From NCBI RefSeq assembly GCF_040581485.1, contig NC_090128.1, forward strand, positions 9,052,001-9,116,000: 64,000 nucleotides of DNA, written 5' to 3'. The notes beneath the pieces were generated by a model that did not search any database, had not been told where the DNA came from, and saw only the letters and a program-made list of their open reading frames with translations. Positions 11,150 to 22,147 of the stretch are shown piece after piece (within the stretch, counting starts at the first letter, position 1; every line of letters begins with the position of its first letter). A program made the translations under genes and the position numbers. The DNA comes from Linepithema humile (taxonomy: Eukaryota > Arthropoda > Insecta > Hymenoptera > Formicidae).

Positions 11150-11167
11150 TTCTCTCTCTCTCTCTCC
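11150..11167 (+). repeat. (TC)n tract
   Basis: Eight or nine TC units ending CTCCAG. The tract makes an acceptor-like site, but TAGTAG follows immediately. Confidence 0.9.
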
Positions 11168-11182
11168 AGTAGTAGGTCTCAC

Positions 11183-11280
11183 CTGTGCGTGCACTCTACG
11201 TAACGATGCACTTATGCGCGGTACACAAACGACGGCTCTATGCCATCTTAGAGCGCGAACAAACGCGCGCTCGAGCGAAA
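11183..11280 (-). other. Possible minus-strand exon end (GCACAG|GTGAGA) with a YY1-like site
   Basis: On the - strand, GCACGCACAG is followed by GTGAGACC, a good donor at 11,177-11,182. About 60 bases upstream on the same strand is AAGATGGC (11,242-11,249), the YY1 core often found just inside transcripts. One - frame is open across the interval. With the similar donor at 10,809 this could be the start of a minus-strand transcript. The 5' limit shown is arbitrary and there is no other support. Confidence 0.2.
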
Positions 11281-11340
11281 CTTTCGTCTAAGAGAGACAT
11301 TCTTCCGACGTTTAAAGAAAAATAAAAAAAAGAATTAGCC

Positions 11341-11660
11341 CAACTATGTTGTAACAATGCCACCATCTTGTGTCAATGCGATGGCAACATCGGGTTTTAT
11401 GTCGGAACTTCCCTGTTGCACAAACGGAGAACTTCAGTTGCAGCAACGGAGTTATGTTAATACGATGCACGTACGTATATTGCAGCATTTAGAAGTATGC
11501 ATGGACATTAACGTCGCTGTTGCAGCAATTTCGATTGCCGTTACCCGATCGCGGAAAAAATCTAACACTGAACTTAACTCTACGATCGTAATTCGATGTT
11601 ACGATAGCATGGAGTTATACTCGATGAACGTCGTATTGCGTCGCAGGAATTGCCATTGAT
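11341..11660 (+). other. Region dense in TTGCA/GCAAC words; no gene recognised
   Basis: At least seven TGTTGCA, TTGCAGCAA, GGCAACATC or ATGCAACG words occur in 320 bases. A 100-codon + frame (11,357-11,659, opening with ATG) covers the same bases. The words resemble those in the 8.5-9.6 kb cluster. I cannot tell whether the frame or the words are the real signal; neither has an outside anchor. Confidence 0.2.
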
Positions 11661-11708
11661 GCAACGTATCGCTCTCCTTTATAAATAACCTATTATTTCG
11701 CGATAGTA

Positions 11709-11945
11709 AATTTGAATTTACTTTGAATATTGTTAGTTAATCATAGAAATTTGAAAGTATAACGAATAATCAAGATACTTGGAAAGAAAATTTAATTTAA
11801 ATTCACTTTAAATACTGTTAGAGAATCACAAAAGTCCGAAAGTATAACGAACTGATCAAGATACTTGAAAATAAGTATCAAACGTATTTTAGCGCATTAT
11901 TGAAGAATCAAAAAATTCAGAGATGTAACAAATATATAATTGATT
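11709..11945. repeat. Decayed ~85-bp tandem repeat, 2-3 copies
   Basis: Copy 1 starts at 11,709 and copy 2 at 11,794. Both run AATTTRAATTYACTTTRAA, then a TGTTAG...AATCA stretch, GAAAGTATAACGAA and finally ATCAAGATACTTG. A third, more degenerate copy starts near 11,895 (GAAGAATCAAAAAATTCAGAGATGTAAC is its recognisable part, 11,902-11,929). The unit is AT-rich and non-coding. Confidence 0.8.
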
Positions 11946-11973
11946 TTATTCCGTCACAATCGATTTCTTTGGC

Positions 11974-12002
11974 GAGAGAGAGAGAGAGAGAGAGGGAGAG
12001 AG
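11974..12002 (+). repeat. (GA)n microsatellite
   Basis: About 13 GA units with one GG interruption. Confidence 0.95.
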
Positions 12003-12009
12003 TTCAACT

Positions 12010-12900
12010 GTGACTTCCCCCTATTTGCGATTACAAAGTTTTCTTCCGACTGCACCGGGGGATCGATAAACGGCATACGCTCGAAGAAAAATTGTGCGGG
12101 GGATGATCCGAAAAAAAATTGCGCCATCGTCCCGCAACGGTTTCAACCCCTCGCTCTGCTCCCCGTGCGCGCCTACCTATGTAACGTACTGCGGCGCAGT
12201 AGTGTAGCTGGGCACCTAGTTTATGTAATACCGTAGATACATCGTTCCGCCGTGCATACACACGTATAGATCCGTCCGTCTCTCTTCTTCCCCCCTCCGT
12301 CCTCTCACTCTTTCTCTCATGCGCACTACATAACCGTTTCTCATAGAGGCATATACACACATAGTGGATATAGCTCGCGCACGCGAGCTCGGGCAGGGAG
12401 AACTGCGCCGCGACCTACTTGTCTAGGCCACTGTGTCTGCGTTTCTATATGCAGGTTGTGTTTTGTGTGAAATTCCCGTCCATCCGTCCGGCCCCTGCTT
12501 GCACGGCCGGACGACGGCGGCGCATACGGCAACGCGGAATCGCGCTCGCCCACTCGCGGATCTCACGCAATCGTCTGCACAGCTGACTTTCGTGCGGACG
12601 AGAGAGATTCCGAGGAATCGACAGTCCTCGACGAAACGGATGCGCCGCGGCGAATAATTGCGACTTTAACGAGGACTGGCCTCCCGTCCGATATGTACGC
12701 TCGCTTTTTTTTTTCTCTCTCCCTGCGTCTCTTTTCTCGACATAATCGAGTATCGATCGCCCTTCTCCTTTTTTCTACTCCCCGTTTTTTTTTTTCGTGT
12801 CTCTTTTTATCATTTTTCTCTCTTCTTTCGAGCTCGTAAGCTAACTGCGCTCAACTCGCGACGCCGATCGTCTATACTATACGCGCTCGCGGCGCAGTAA
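12010..12900. other. GC-rich stretch with pyrimidine tracts, no gene recognised
   Basis: CT-rich runs lie at 12,275-12,320 and 12,705-12,835, with T runs at 12,705-12,714 and 12,785-12,795. A TTTCTCTCTTCTTTCGAG acceptor-like stretch ends near 12,832. If used, it would make the coding-like exon at 12.9 kb internal, but an in-frame TAA at 12,898 means the start codon still has to lie inside that exon. Confidence 0.5.
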
Positions 12901-12903
12901 ATT

Positions 12904-12996
12904 ATGCAACGATCGATCGCGGACTTCTCTCGCTGTGAGAACACGGACAAGCATCTAATCCGAATGGAGGAGACAGTTGCTAACTTTCCCAATGAG
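12904..12996 (+). CDS. Candidate short first coding exon, unknown protein
   Basis: ATG at 12,904 opens 31 codons beginning MQRSIADFSRCENTDK and ending ANFPNE. They stop exactly at a GAG|GTGAGAAA donor with the GT at 12,997, so the splice is in phase 0. An in-frame TAA at 12,898-12,900 lies two codons before the ATG, so translation would start here or at the second ATG (12,964). The next 250 bases are AT-rich and intron-like. Composition looks coding (balanced acidic and basic residues, no repeat), but the ATG context is weak and I recognise no family. The 17,938 acceptor is frame-compatible. The call rests on donor quality, frame and composition only. Confidence 0.27.
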
Positions 12997-12999
12997 GTG

Positions 13000-13300
13000 A
13001 GAAACTAGAAAAATAAAGTATGATTTGTTACGTTAAGAATGATTTGTGTTACTAACATCAATGATATAAGTAGCAAAGAAGTTGCTACAAAGGTTTCTAG
13101 TTTTCTTTTGTATAGAAAGATGCAAGAATGTTAATAAAGATGCATTCTTCTCGTTCGCATTTCTTTTGTGAGAAATTTATATCCGAGTCACACGACAGGA
13201 TGATAAAAATTAGCATGTAAAAAAAAAATTTGCGAATCTCAGAAACGCCTTTTGTATATCGCGATAAGTTTTCGGTATGAAACTACAAAGTATAATTCCC
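13000..13300. other. AT-rich intron-like stretch
   Basis: AT-rich DNA following the candidate donor at 12,997. No frames or motifs of note. Confidence 0.5.
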
Positions 13301-13849
13301 CGTTTCATCCAGTCGCGCCGAGGCCGGAAGCCGCCGGCATTCCGTTCGACCGTTCCATCTTTATCCGCCGCTCATTGCCACGGAGAGGCACCGCGACCTA
13401 AACAACAATTAACTACAGTTATGAACGCGCACCGGATTCCGGGGAATCTGGAACGCGACTGTAAAAAGCAAAGTAAGCGGTGTTGCGCGCGCTCGGTCCC
13501 GGTCTCTTCTCTACATCCACCATCTCCTCCCCTCCCTCACCTCCTTCCTCTTCTTCCTATCTCGCTCTCGAAGGAGTTTTCGCAGTCGATTCCAGGTTGA
13601 AACGACGACGACGGCGGCGTCAAAGGATAGGGGGAGGGGTAGGGGGGGACTCGTGAGAGAGGAGATCGAGAAGGACAGCGAGAAGAGGTGTCGGCGAGAG
13701 AAGTAACGGCGGCGAGGAGGTGAGAAAGGGAGCGGTACTAATAGCGGAATAGAACGGGATTAAGTTAGGAACAAGACGAGAGACGGTGGAGGGCGCGGGG
13801 TAAGAAGCATCGGGATAGTTTCTCCAGGACGCGCTCCAGACGACATCGC

Positions 13850-13862
13850 TTTTTTTTTTTTT
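13850..13862 (+). repeat. T13 homopolymer
   Basis: An uninterrupted T run in otherwise GC-rich DNA. Confidence 0.95.
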
Positions 13863-13930
13863 GGCTGGTGCTCTCTGCAATTTTGCGCAATGCAGTCTGA
13901 GCTCCGCCAGCTGCAGCGACAATGCCGTCG

Positions 13931-13968
13931 CGTTCGTTCGTTTGTTCGTTCGTTTGTACGTTCGTTCG
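13931..13968 (+). repeat. (TTCG)n tetranucleotide microsatellite
   Basis: About nine units of GTTC/GTTT with a few substitutions. Confidence 0.9.
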
Positions 13969-14489
13969 ACCAGGTCGATCCGGGGCAGCAGCCCAGGCCG
14001 CGGCGCACACGGTTGTAAGAGCCGCTGGAAAGGTGGGAGGATTTGTTTGTAAACAGTCCGCGGTTGAAGCGAGAAGACGATCGTCGGCGGAGGTGCGAGC
14101 TGACGGTGTGGGAAAGGGGAGGAGGGAGGGGGAGGTGGTCGCGATGGTGGTGGTAGCACCGCTAGGAGAGAGGAGGAAGGACGACGCGAGTCGGAGAGGA
14201 GAAGGAGCGTGGACTTTCTCCCTTCGAGGGTTATGTAACCTCCGCTTGCGCGCTTGTCGGTCGTCTGAGCGTTGCGGGAACGACCTACTTGACCCACTGT
14301 CCCTAAGCTGCGGCGCAGCGCGAGACCAGGTCGCCTCGACGACGTCCTCGGCGTCGTTGTTGTGCAAGTGCATCCGACACCAAAACAGGACAGCCACGTG
14401 CCGTGTCCGCCGCTCGTTAATTCGCGAAGAAAAGGAAGATTGGATCGCCGACGAGTTCTGGAACAATAAGCGACGTTATTCACGGTTTA

Positions 14490-17400
14490 ACATAATGCGC
14501 CGTATTCCACCGCCGCAGTGGAGCAAGAAATGCAAGAGTAATAATCTTGCGGTGACTTTTGAGACGATGTCGCGTAAGGAATTTAAAATCCAGTTTAAGG
14601 GATCGTTTAAAAATCAATGCGCGAAATCTGGAAAAATCCAGGCCAGTGAAAGACATCATTGCGAATCGTTTTTTTTTCTTCTTTTTTTTCATTAAAGAGT
14701 CTAAATGATGTACTAATATTTAATGAAAATACTTGTAGATATTCGATAAGAAGAAATACTTAATAACAAAGACTGGAACATATAGAATCATAAATTATTG
14801 GCATTTATCAGCTTTGTCGTATTGTCGCGAATTTAATTATTATATGATACTTTTACTTCGCGACGATCCATCATCCTTAGAACAAATCGATGATCGCTTT
14901 GTACCGACCGACTGCACTCGAATTACTTGGCAGGCCGGAACGAATCCCGTCTTACCGTAAAACGAATGCGCTTAACGGGAACTCGCAGGCGGTGCGATAC
15001 AACATAATGCCAGTCTCGGCGGTTGATAAACGCGCCTCGCAATTATAATGGTGCTATCGGCGGCGACGGCGACCATTAAGCCAGTCGGTCGCGTTTTTGC
15101 GTCGCGAGGAAGTCACCGCTTGACTAATAGGAAAACTCGATTGTCCGACTATTTCCGGACTGACCTACTCGACGAGCGCCGGCGGCGCGTGTGGCGTCTT
15201 TGGTCGCGCTTGAACGTCTGCACTCGACCCAGACACGGGGGAATGAGTCGCGTCCGGTCTCTGATGCCGCCATTCCGCAAATAGACGGTCACAGTCATCA
15301 AACTCGCGGCTACGCATTAGATGTTCCCGGTATAACTATACCGGGTTAAACCAGACGCGCTAAACCCGAACCCTTCGCAATACACGATGGTAGGCATCGC
15401 GCTTTCTCACGCGGCTCTAAATATATCGTACGAACGGCGGACGCCGCGTTATAAAAATCAGTATCGCGGTATCGAGTTCACGCGATATGTTATTAGCTCG
15501 CCCGCTCGCGCGCGGCGATATTGTCAACCGGTAATTACTATTATCGTGCGGCGAGCGCGCCTGTCATCCGTACGGTGGAAAAGTGCGGTGAGATAATTGC
15601 GAATGCGTTGTAAATTGAGCGGCGCCTACACGGTCTTGAAGTATCTTTTTTCCCCTTTTTTTCTTTCTTCGCTATATCGCTGCTTAATGTCTCTGTAATT
15701 CCCTCTCGGCGCATACACTGTGTGATTTAATGTACGATCCGGCGTCACGTACCGTGACGTTCGCGCGTCATAGATAAATGCGAGCGTGAGCGCTAACTCG
15801 CGGTTTCGGCAATTAAATACGAACCGCCGCGGACACGCGAGCGCGCACTCCGACCGCGTACGCCAATGTTAACGGCTTTATTTTACGCGGGTACACTATA
15901 TGTATCGTTTCTCCCGCGTAAAATATACACTGCGCCACACTTTCATGAATATTGCACGCGTCCTGGACGAGATTATTATGCGAGGTGTGTTTGCCTCTCT
16001 TTGACAAATGTCGTCGTATAAATCAACTAGCACCGGCTCACCTAATGGTGTTGCACATATTAATACCGCGACTAGATACAAGTCTTGAAATATTCCATAA
16101 TAATCCGCGCAATAATTTTCCAGTTGCGGACGTGCAGTCGGCATCGTTACGTTCGCGATCCGCTAACGATCCACCAATTTAAATAATTGCAATCGACGGC
16201 ATTTAAGCGCGGCCGCCCGCGATCAATAGGACGTCTGACCATTTCGGGACTGACCTACTGCCCTTAAGCGTCGCCTCGTGCAATTGCTGCAACTGGATCG
16301 CATTCTGCGGTGCAATCAGCGTCGAGTATCTAGTTGTTCTACACCCACATGTATGCTGAAACCGCCCTATTTTACCCTAAACTAGCTATATCGCTCTTAA
16401 CGAGCGATTATTGAACGATTTTGAAACAATAAACGAATCATGTTTGAGCCGCTATTTCGCGAATAAGAAACAAAGAATGGAAAATGAACGTTTTTGATTT
16501 TTTTTTTTTTTCAAAATACTATTTATCGCGAAAGTGACTCAATTTTAGGATTAGTGAAAATTGAGCAAACGCTACTTTCACGACGAATGACTCAGTTCCA
16601 CACTTAGATGATGTATGACGTGATGGCCCAGACATTCCGCGTAACTACGTGTAGACACTCGACGTTGGTAATAACATTCTCGGAATCTGTGGGAGGAATC
16701 GTGTCACGTCCCCATGACTACGAGTCGAAGCCTATCGCGGCTGTTCGATTGCGCATTACACGGGAAGACCGGAGCGCCGATCATGCCAAAGTAAACTGCG
16801 CCGGATTTCTCGCTCGCACTTCGCGGAATAGCAGTACTTGAGCAAAACGGACGACTTTGATAAAAGTACACATATACATAGAGTACACGAAGGGGGAGCG
16901 GCGATACGTTTTTCGCGCCCTATTCCTCGTATTCGTATACTTCGGGGAAATCTTCACCCGGTAGGAAAAAGGCGTCGCACAGGCGGCGCCTGGTTCGCGT
17001 GTGAAAAAAATCTTCGATTCGCTCGACTCTGTATGACATGGAAAAAAATGTCAGCGAAGAATCGGAAATCATGATAAAAGCTCGCGCAAGCGTTCCGCGT
17101 GTCTCGCGCGACCTCGCGCACCGACATTTCTCACGATCTCCTGGCCGGCGGTCCTTTCATGTTTGCAGAGCCATTCGCACTTGTCAGACACTTCCTGCGC
17201 GCATCGCGGCCTCCGGCCGCGACAATAGGCGTCCTCGCCTTGACCTGGGTCAACCGTAAACCGCGCGAGACCCGCCGAGACGTAATCTTTTCCGCTTGAA
17301 AAAACGTAAGATATTACGGCGAATGAGATATATGTGTGTATATATATAGGCGCGGTGGCGAGAATAACGGCGGTGACATAAATAACGCGTTTGCATCTGA

Positions 17401-17900
17401 TTAATGCTATCGGTAATATCCGAAGATTACTCGCGTCTATAAATGTCGCATTTGCATGCATCGGTTTATTTGAAATTCATATAATGCCTCGCTATGCTAT
17501 TTTATCTTTTCGCACAACGATCGCAGTTCGAGGAGACTTGAATCTTTTTACGACCCTTCAGTCTTACAGCTTCCTTTACGAACCTATAATATGTCATATA
17601 TCGTCCTATATCGTCCTAGCCTTCTTCTAAAAGCCTTCAAAAGCCCTCTTCTAAAAGGATCGAATATCTCATATCGCAAAACGGGCTCTACAGTAAGATT
17701 TTTCGCGCACGAGCGTGCGTGCAGCAAGCGCCTCGTCTCCGAAATGTCACACGAAGTCCTCTCCTCGCTAATGTACATTTCGTCCGCATTGTATAATTGC
17801 AACGGCAATCCGCGCGCCTTTGTGCTTTGTGCACGGTGTACGTAGCTCGCTATTAATATCTCTTTTTATCATCGACCATTGTTAACCGTCAATCCATCGC
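14490..17900. other. No recognised gene; mixed DNA
   Basis: T runs occur at 14,669-14,689 and 16,498-16,511. GC-rich segments at about 15,000-15,600 and 16,700-17,300 have overlapping frames on both strands. Small duplications (TATCGTCC twice; CTTCTAAAAG twice) lie at 17,596-17,660. I see no exon with convincing borders. Confidence 0.55.
15326..15345. repeat. Perfect inverted repeat CCCGGTATA-AC-TATACCGGG
   Basis: Two 9-base arms around a 2-base spacer. This could be a dimeric protein-binding site. I do not recognise a known site. Confidence 0.8.
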
Positions 17901-17938
17901 CGTAAACAACCTTTCTATATTTACTTTTCCTCGTACAG

Positions 17939-18154
17939 GTGGTTACGCGGCCGTTGCTGACAACGCACGTACGTACGCCACCGCCGCGCTTTAATAATGA
18001 GTACGTACATACGTGCGTGCGTTTCAATCGCGCGGCGCATTGTAAACAACGCCCGTGGGAGCACCGCGCGCAGCTGATTCACATTCCGCGGCGGCGAGAC
18101 CGGCGTCTAGGTCATCAACTAACGAGCGATGCACCAGATTTTATGGAACTATAA
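17939..18154 (+). CDS. Candidate terminal coding exon with stop and poly(A) signal, unknown protein
   Basis: The acceptor ending at 17,938 is one of the best on this strand: a pyrimidine-rich stretch from CCTTTCTATATTTACTTTTC through to CTCGTACAG. The phase-0 frame after it is open for 71 codons (starts VVTRPLLTTHVRTPPPRFNN, ends SDAPDFMEL) and stops at TAA (18,152-18,154), with AATAAA starting two bases later. The product is basic, with several His, Arg and Pro and no domain I recognise. Exons ending at 4,593 and 12,996 both leave phase 0 and could join it in frame. Caution: the window has many frames this long by chance. Confidence 0.27.
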   Translation: MVTRPLLTTHVRTPPPRFNNEYVHTCVRFNRAAHCKQRPWEHRAQLIHIPRRRDRRLGHQLTSDAPDFMEL

Positions 18155-18155
18155 C

Positions 18156-18161
18156 AATAAA
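18156..18161 (+). terminator. Possible poly(A) signal AATAAA
   Basis: A consensus hexamer two bases after the stop of the candidate terminal exon. AATAAA is common in AT-rich insect DNA, so position is its only support. Confidence 0.25.
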
Positions 18162-20040
18162 TTCTCGTTCGTAGAGAAGGAGGGTTCCGGAATCGTTGCG
18201 CGCTTCGTATCGCACTTGGTTTTTCCCGTTGCCCTTCCCGCTCAACTTTCCGCTTTCGTAGGCTCGTCGAAGAGAATCCGCGTGCACTTTTATTTTATTT
18301 ACCGTCAATATTTATGAGCGATGTCAATTCACCCGTGAATTATTAATGCCATCAAAACTCACTGTAATTTATATAGTGCTCTGCCGGATCATTGATCATT
18401 TATTGACCCTGCGAGACCTTCCGGAGCGAAATATTATCTTTATTAATAAGACTTCGACACGACGGACGAAAGGTTACAGATATTTAAGCCTTCATAGCTA
18501 TAAAATAAGTTGGCTGTTTATTATGTTTAGCATTCTCGAACATTCGAGAGTGAAATCCGCAGCCGATAAACGTCTCTAAACAAACCAAGATCGACGCGCG
18601 CGCATGATTTAGGAGAAAGTAAAAGTCAGCTTGTAAAAGGCTCGCTTACTCTTCATTTTTTATCAACCTCGAGCGCAACGATCGATGCTCCTTATCGCGA
18701 TCGCGGCGTGCAATTACTTCTCGCTCGCGTTTCGCGCGCCGCGCACAGCCGGGACGCGCGTGATTAATTAGATTTCATCGGGGTGACATTTAAATAAAGG
18801 AGTCGGTGTAATAGCGTTTTAATGACCGTATTCAATAACGAGTGCCTGGTCGACCGGTTGATTTATGTCGAGGCTATTAACGGTTAGCGCCATACAGTGC
18901 ATTCCCGACGCTCCGTGGAAGAAGGAAGCGTGTCGATTTCCCTAATCCCCTAATCGCGATGACATAACGCGAAGACCTATCCGCCACGCGCTGTGAGTAA
19001 CGGCGGCCTTGCCCTTTTTTCGTTACCTTGTCCGCGCGGTAGGCGCATGCATCTAATTATCGGCGCCGCTATTATTATCGTCTTCCATTATCGCGCATAC
19101 CGATAATTAACGTACGTGGCGAGGCCATCGTATCGTTTTTTCCTCTTTTTCTTTTTCACGCAGCTTGACACGTCCATGAGAAAACTCTTGAGAAAGGAAA
19201 CTAGAGTCTGTCTTATCGACGAGCGAAACCGGCGTTGCGCCCGATAAAAACAGATACTTCCCGCTGTATTGACGTTTCGCGGCAATGAAGTGCAACAGAC
19301 GTCGGATAAAGGCCAGGCGCGATGAAAAGGTAGTGGAGAAGAAATATTGTTCATCGAATTGCGCTCCGTCAATCTTTAAGTCGACTTAAACATGGGAAAA
19401 GATAGTTACATCAAAACTAAATAGCATTGAGAAAAGTGCATAGTTACTTTATACCGGATTCGCTCTGAGAAACAACATGTTATTTTATTGAAACATTAAA
19501 TATTTTTATATGTAGCTTTTCAAATGGAAAAATGCAAACTATACGAAACATCCAATTTAAAAATTATTTGGAAAAAGATCTTGACATTTCGCGTATTATG
19601 ACTCTAGCTTTATACTAGATACATGTATGAAAGCGCTGATTAATGATAAAAAACCGAAAACAATCTAGAGAAACAATACACATACTTGTTGTCTGTCAAG
19701 TATATTTTTTACTTTTTACGTCGTATTAAGTACAAGTCGCATAAAAGCGCATAATGAAGACCGAGACGCGATTGCTCGCTATCTCAGAATAATAGATTGA
19801 GTCGCATTAGAAACTCCATAAAGTACATTGGGGCCATAAATGCGACTTTTCGCGTCCGGATGCTCGCTCAATGTCCGCGCTTTGTGAATATCGCCGGAAG
19901 TCGGTCAAGAGTCACGGGTGCGCTCGCGACGGACTCCGGGCCAAATCGGAAGGGGCGTGCAATCGGAACTCCGCGTCTCGTTGTAAATATTGATCGAGGC
20001 TGTGCAAACGCTTCCCGGAAACGGGAGCGGAATCGATAGC
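18162..20040. other. No recognised gene
   Basis: The DNA is mixed in composition, AT-rich at 19,380-19,760. A GTGAGT donor-like site at 18,993 has no coding-like sequence before it. A 94-codon - frame at 19,088-19,372 is unremarkable. Confidence 0.6.
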
Positions 20041-20045
20041 GCCGT

Positions 20046-20091
20046 GAGACAGAGAGAGGAGAAAGAGAGATAGAGAGAGAGAGAGAGAGAG
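20046..20091 (+). repeat. Compound (GA)n microsatellite
   Basis: GA units interrupted by GGAGAAA and TA; translated as Ser-Leu repeats in three - strand frames. Confidence 0.95.
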
Positions 20092-20531
20092 CAAATAAGA
20101 CACGTTGTACGCGCGAGCTTCCACGTATCCGCGCTGCGATTTGCACGGCGTGCCTCGGACGGCCGGATATACCTGGAATCGACGACCGTGAAGATGTTTC
20201 GCAAAAGGTGCAAACTCGTTTCGCACGTTACTCACGTGCGATCGTCGCAGTCAAATAGTCTTCCGGGAACGAACGGGCTGATGCCGGTCATTCTACGGTA
20301 ACTGTCGATCTGCGCTTGTAAATTATTTCACGGCTGCTCTTCTGCGAAAGAAGCGACTGTGACTTCCAATTAAAAATCCGAATTCTTCGTAAAATTATTT
20401 CCGCCGCAAATATATCGCGATCCGTCCCGAAAGGTCATGCTAAAAATTCCGCGAGAAGTTTGAGGAAATTGTATTCGAAGTGAGGTGAGACGAAATTTCG
20501 CCGAACGGCAACGGAGCTGAAAACCACCCAC

Positions 20532-20556
20532 GTCGGCGCGCGTGTTTCGCGCCGAC
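20532..20556. repeat. GC-rich hairpin GTCGGCGCG / CGCGCCGAC
   Basis: A perfect 9-bp stem with a 7-base loop (CGTGTTT). In a bacterial genome it would look like a terminator, but there is no T run and the setting is eukaryotic. Possibly a structured or protein-bound site. Confidence 0.75.
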
Positions 20557-20559
20557 ACA

Positions 20560-22080
20560 ACCTTGACTTCGAAATTCGGCGGGGAAAAGCGTGGGCGCGT
20601 GATTTTTATGACTCGGTCGTATCCGCGGTTGAAGACGGAGAGGGCACTCTCTGACATTTCACGATTCAGTGATACATTATTGCGCAATATGCATACCCAC
20701 GGGCAGCGTACCAAGTCGTATGACTAAAAGCACGCGCGTCGGTCAATGGGTTGCCCGCCAAAAATATAATGCTCCTCCAGTCACGTCTGCTTTTAATAGA
20801 TCTTCTTTCCCCGCGGGAGTAAAGGAAGCCGTTTGAAGCATTTCTCGTCCGTTGTGTAATACGAGACCGTAACCGGATAACGACGACGGCGACGGCGTAA
20901 CCCTTGTAATCCGTTTGCCGTGACAAACGCACGGCGGAAGCTCTCGTACGCAGTCGCCTTGCGAAACAAGATGGAATTAAAGGGAATTTGACGTGTATTT
21001 ACATTTCCAGCATTTCATTTAAATGCTTTACTTTTTCCCTTCGTTTATTTCTCTTTTTGGTTTCGGGTATTTGAATAAAAATTGAATTTCCTTCCGTGCC
21101 ATCTTGCTTTATAGGGTGTTTGCTGGAACCGCTGGTTTTATCGCTTGTCTTGTTTACTCGTACACGTGGCGCGCCAGGAGAGCAATCTAATTTGCGCGAG
21201 TGTGCCCTTCGTGTTCGGGCGCTCGGAAGTGAGGAGGGACAAGGGGGAGCGTCGAGAATTGTAAAACTAAGCCAGCTGGCGTCGAGGACGCGACGTGATG
21301 GCGATAAGCGTGTCGGCGTGTTATCGGCGGCGACACGCCGCGCTCCGCGTCGTCACATCGCATCGGTCGAAGCGCGCGCGCGCAAGTTCGTTACGGCTGA
21401 TAAAAGGCGGCGTGTGCGTACATGTGAAGCGCGTATCCGGCGCGCGTTTCATTCATGGAAACGACGATGCCACGGACACGGTTGTATCGTACGCCTGTGT
21501 ATACTGCAACGTTTCTATTTTTCGAAATGAAAATTCGATACTGCGCCACCGATAATGAGCACCGAGCGTAAAATGACGAGACGTTCTCGTTTTTACGACA
21601 CGGCACATGTAAAGGACGGAGCGAACGAACCGTATTCTCGCGTGCACCGAAAGGCGCGAATGAATTATGTTAATGAATTCTTTAATGAGCTTCCTTTTAC
21701 ACCCATGAGATCCGGCAAAGAGATGAATCCATATTCTCGCCTCTGTGTATAATTATAAGAATGCGTCGTTTTACAAAAAAAAAAAAGAGAGATTAATTAA
21801 AAACAAAATAATGGAGATTTATTTTACAGAATTATGAATTTTTAATCGTTGAAATTGAGGATTGCCTTTAGAGTCATTGTATCTTTTTATATTTTATTTT
21901 TTCCATTCAATCTCTTATTTCTATTTGAAACATTTTCTTCTTTACATATCGAATATCACATTCTTAGACGGAGATGCGCGTTTAACGCCAAATATACGAT
22001 ATCGATATACGAAACCTTAAAGGCGCACGGAGCAAATATTCCTCATGCACTTTGTATTCGAGGACAACTTTGATCCCTCG
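20560..22080. other. No recognised gene
   Basis: Mixed DNA with a GC-rich stretch at 21,150-21,480. A second GC-rich hairpin (GCGTGTCG at 21,308 with CGACACGC at 21,331) lies there. The 144-codon + frame 21,096-21,530 overlaps frames on the other strand and matches nothing I know. Confidence 0.6.
20967..21106. repeat. Inverted CAAGATGG ... CCATCTTG pair, 140 bp apart end to end
   Basis: CAAGATGG at 20,967-20,974 and its reverse complement at 21,099-21,106, with partial similarity extending about 27 bases inward. The AT-rich interior has its own hairpin (AGCATTT/AAATGCT). Either terminal repeats of a small decayed foldback element or two YY1-type sites in opposite orientation. Confidence 0.35.
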
Positions 22081-22081
22081 T

Positions 22082-22147
22082 CCAAGTATTCCCGGTGCTC
22101 TGCACACGCATATACTCGTTCAACCGGGAATACCTGTAGATACTTGG
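22082..22147. repeat. Imperfect hairpin with nested arms
   Basis: CCAAGTAT (22,082-22,089) pairs with ATACTTGG (22,140-22,147), and TATTCCCGGT pairs with ACCGGGAATA inside it, with an asymmetric bulge and a 26-base loop. The size is pre-miRNA-like, but the bulge is large. Confidence 0.4.

Larger units (their letters stand above)
13300..14480. other. GC-rich, CpG-dense block with strand-biased pyrimidine and purine runs
   Basis: A CpG-dense block with a CT-rich run at 13,500-13,575 followed by a G/A-rich run at 13,620-13,760 and more G-rich DNA at 14,095-14,215. Long frames exist on both strands at once: 13,620-14,483 on - (287 codons) and 13,922-14,695 on + (257 codons). Mutual overlap, low complexity and lack of any known domain argue that they are composition effects. 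The block could be a promoter or first-exon region; no core promoter motif stands out. Confidence 0.45.

Noticed and set aside
13620..14695. Long opposing frames of 287 (-) and 257 (+) codons
   Set aside because: They overlap on opposite strands in CpG-dense DNA with strong purine or pyrimidine bias. The products are low-complexity and contain no domain I know.
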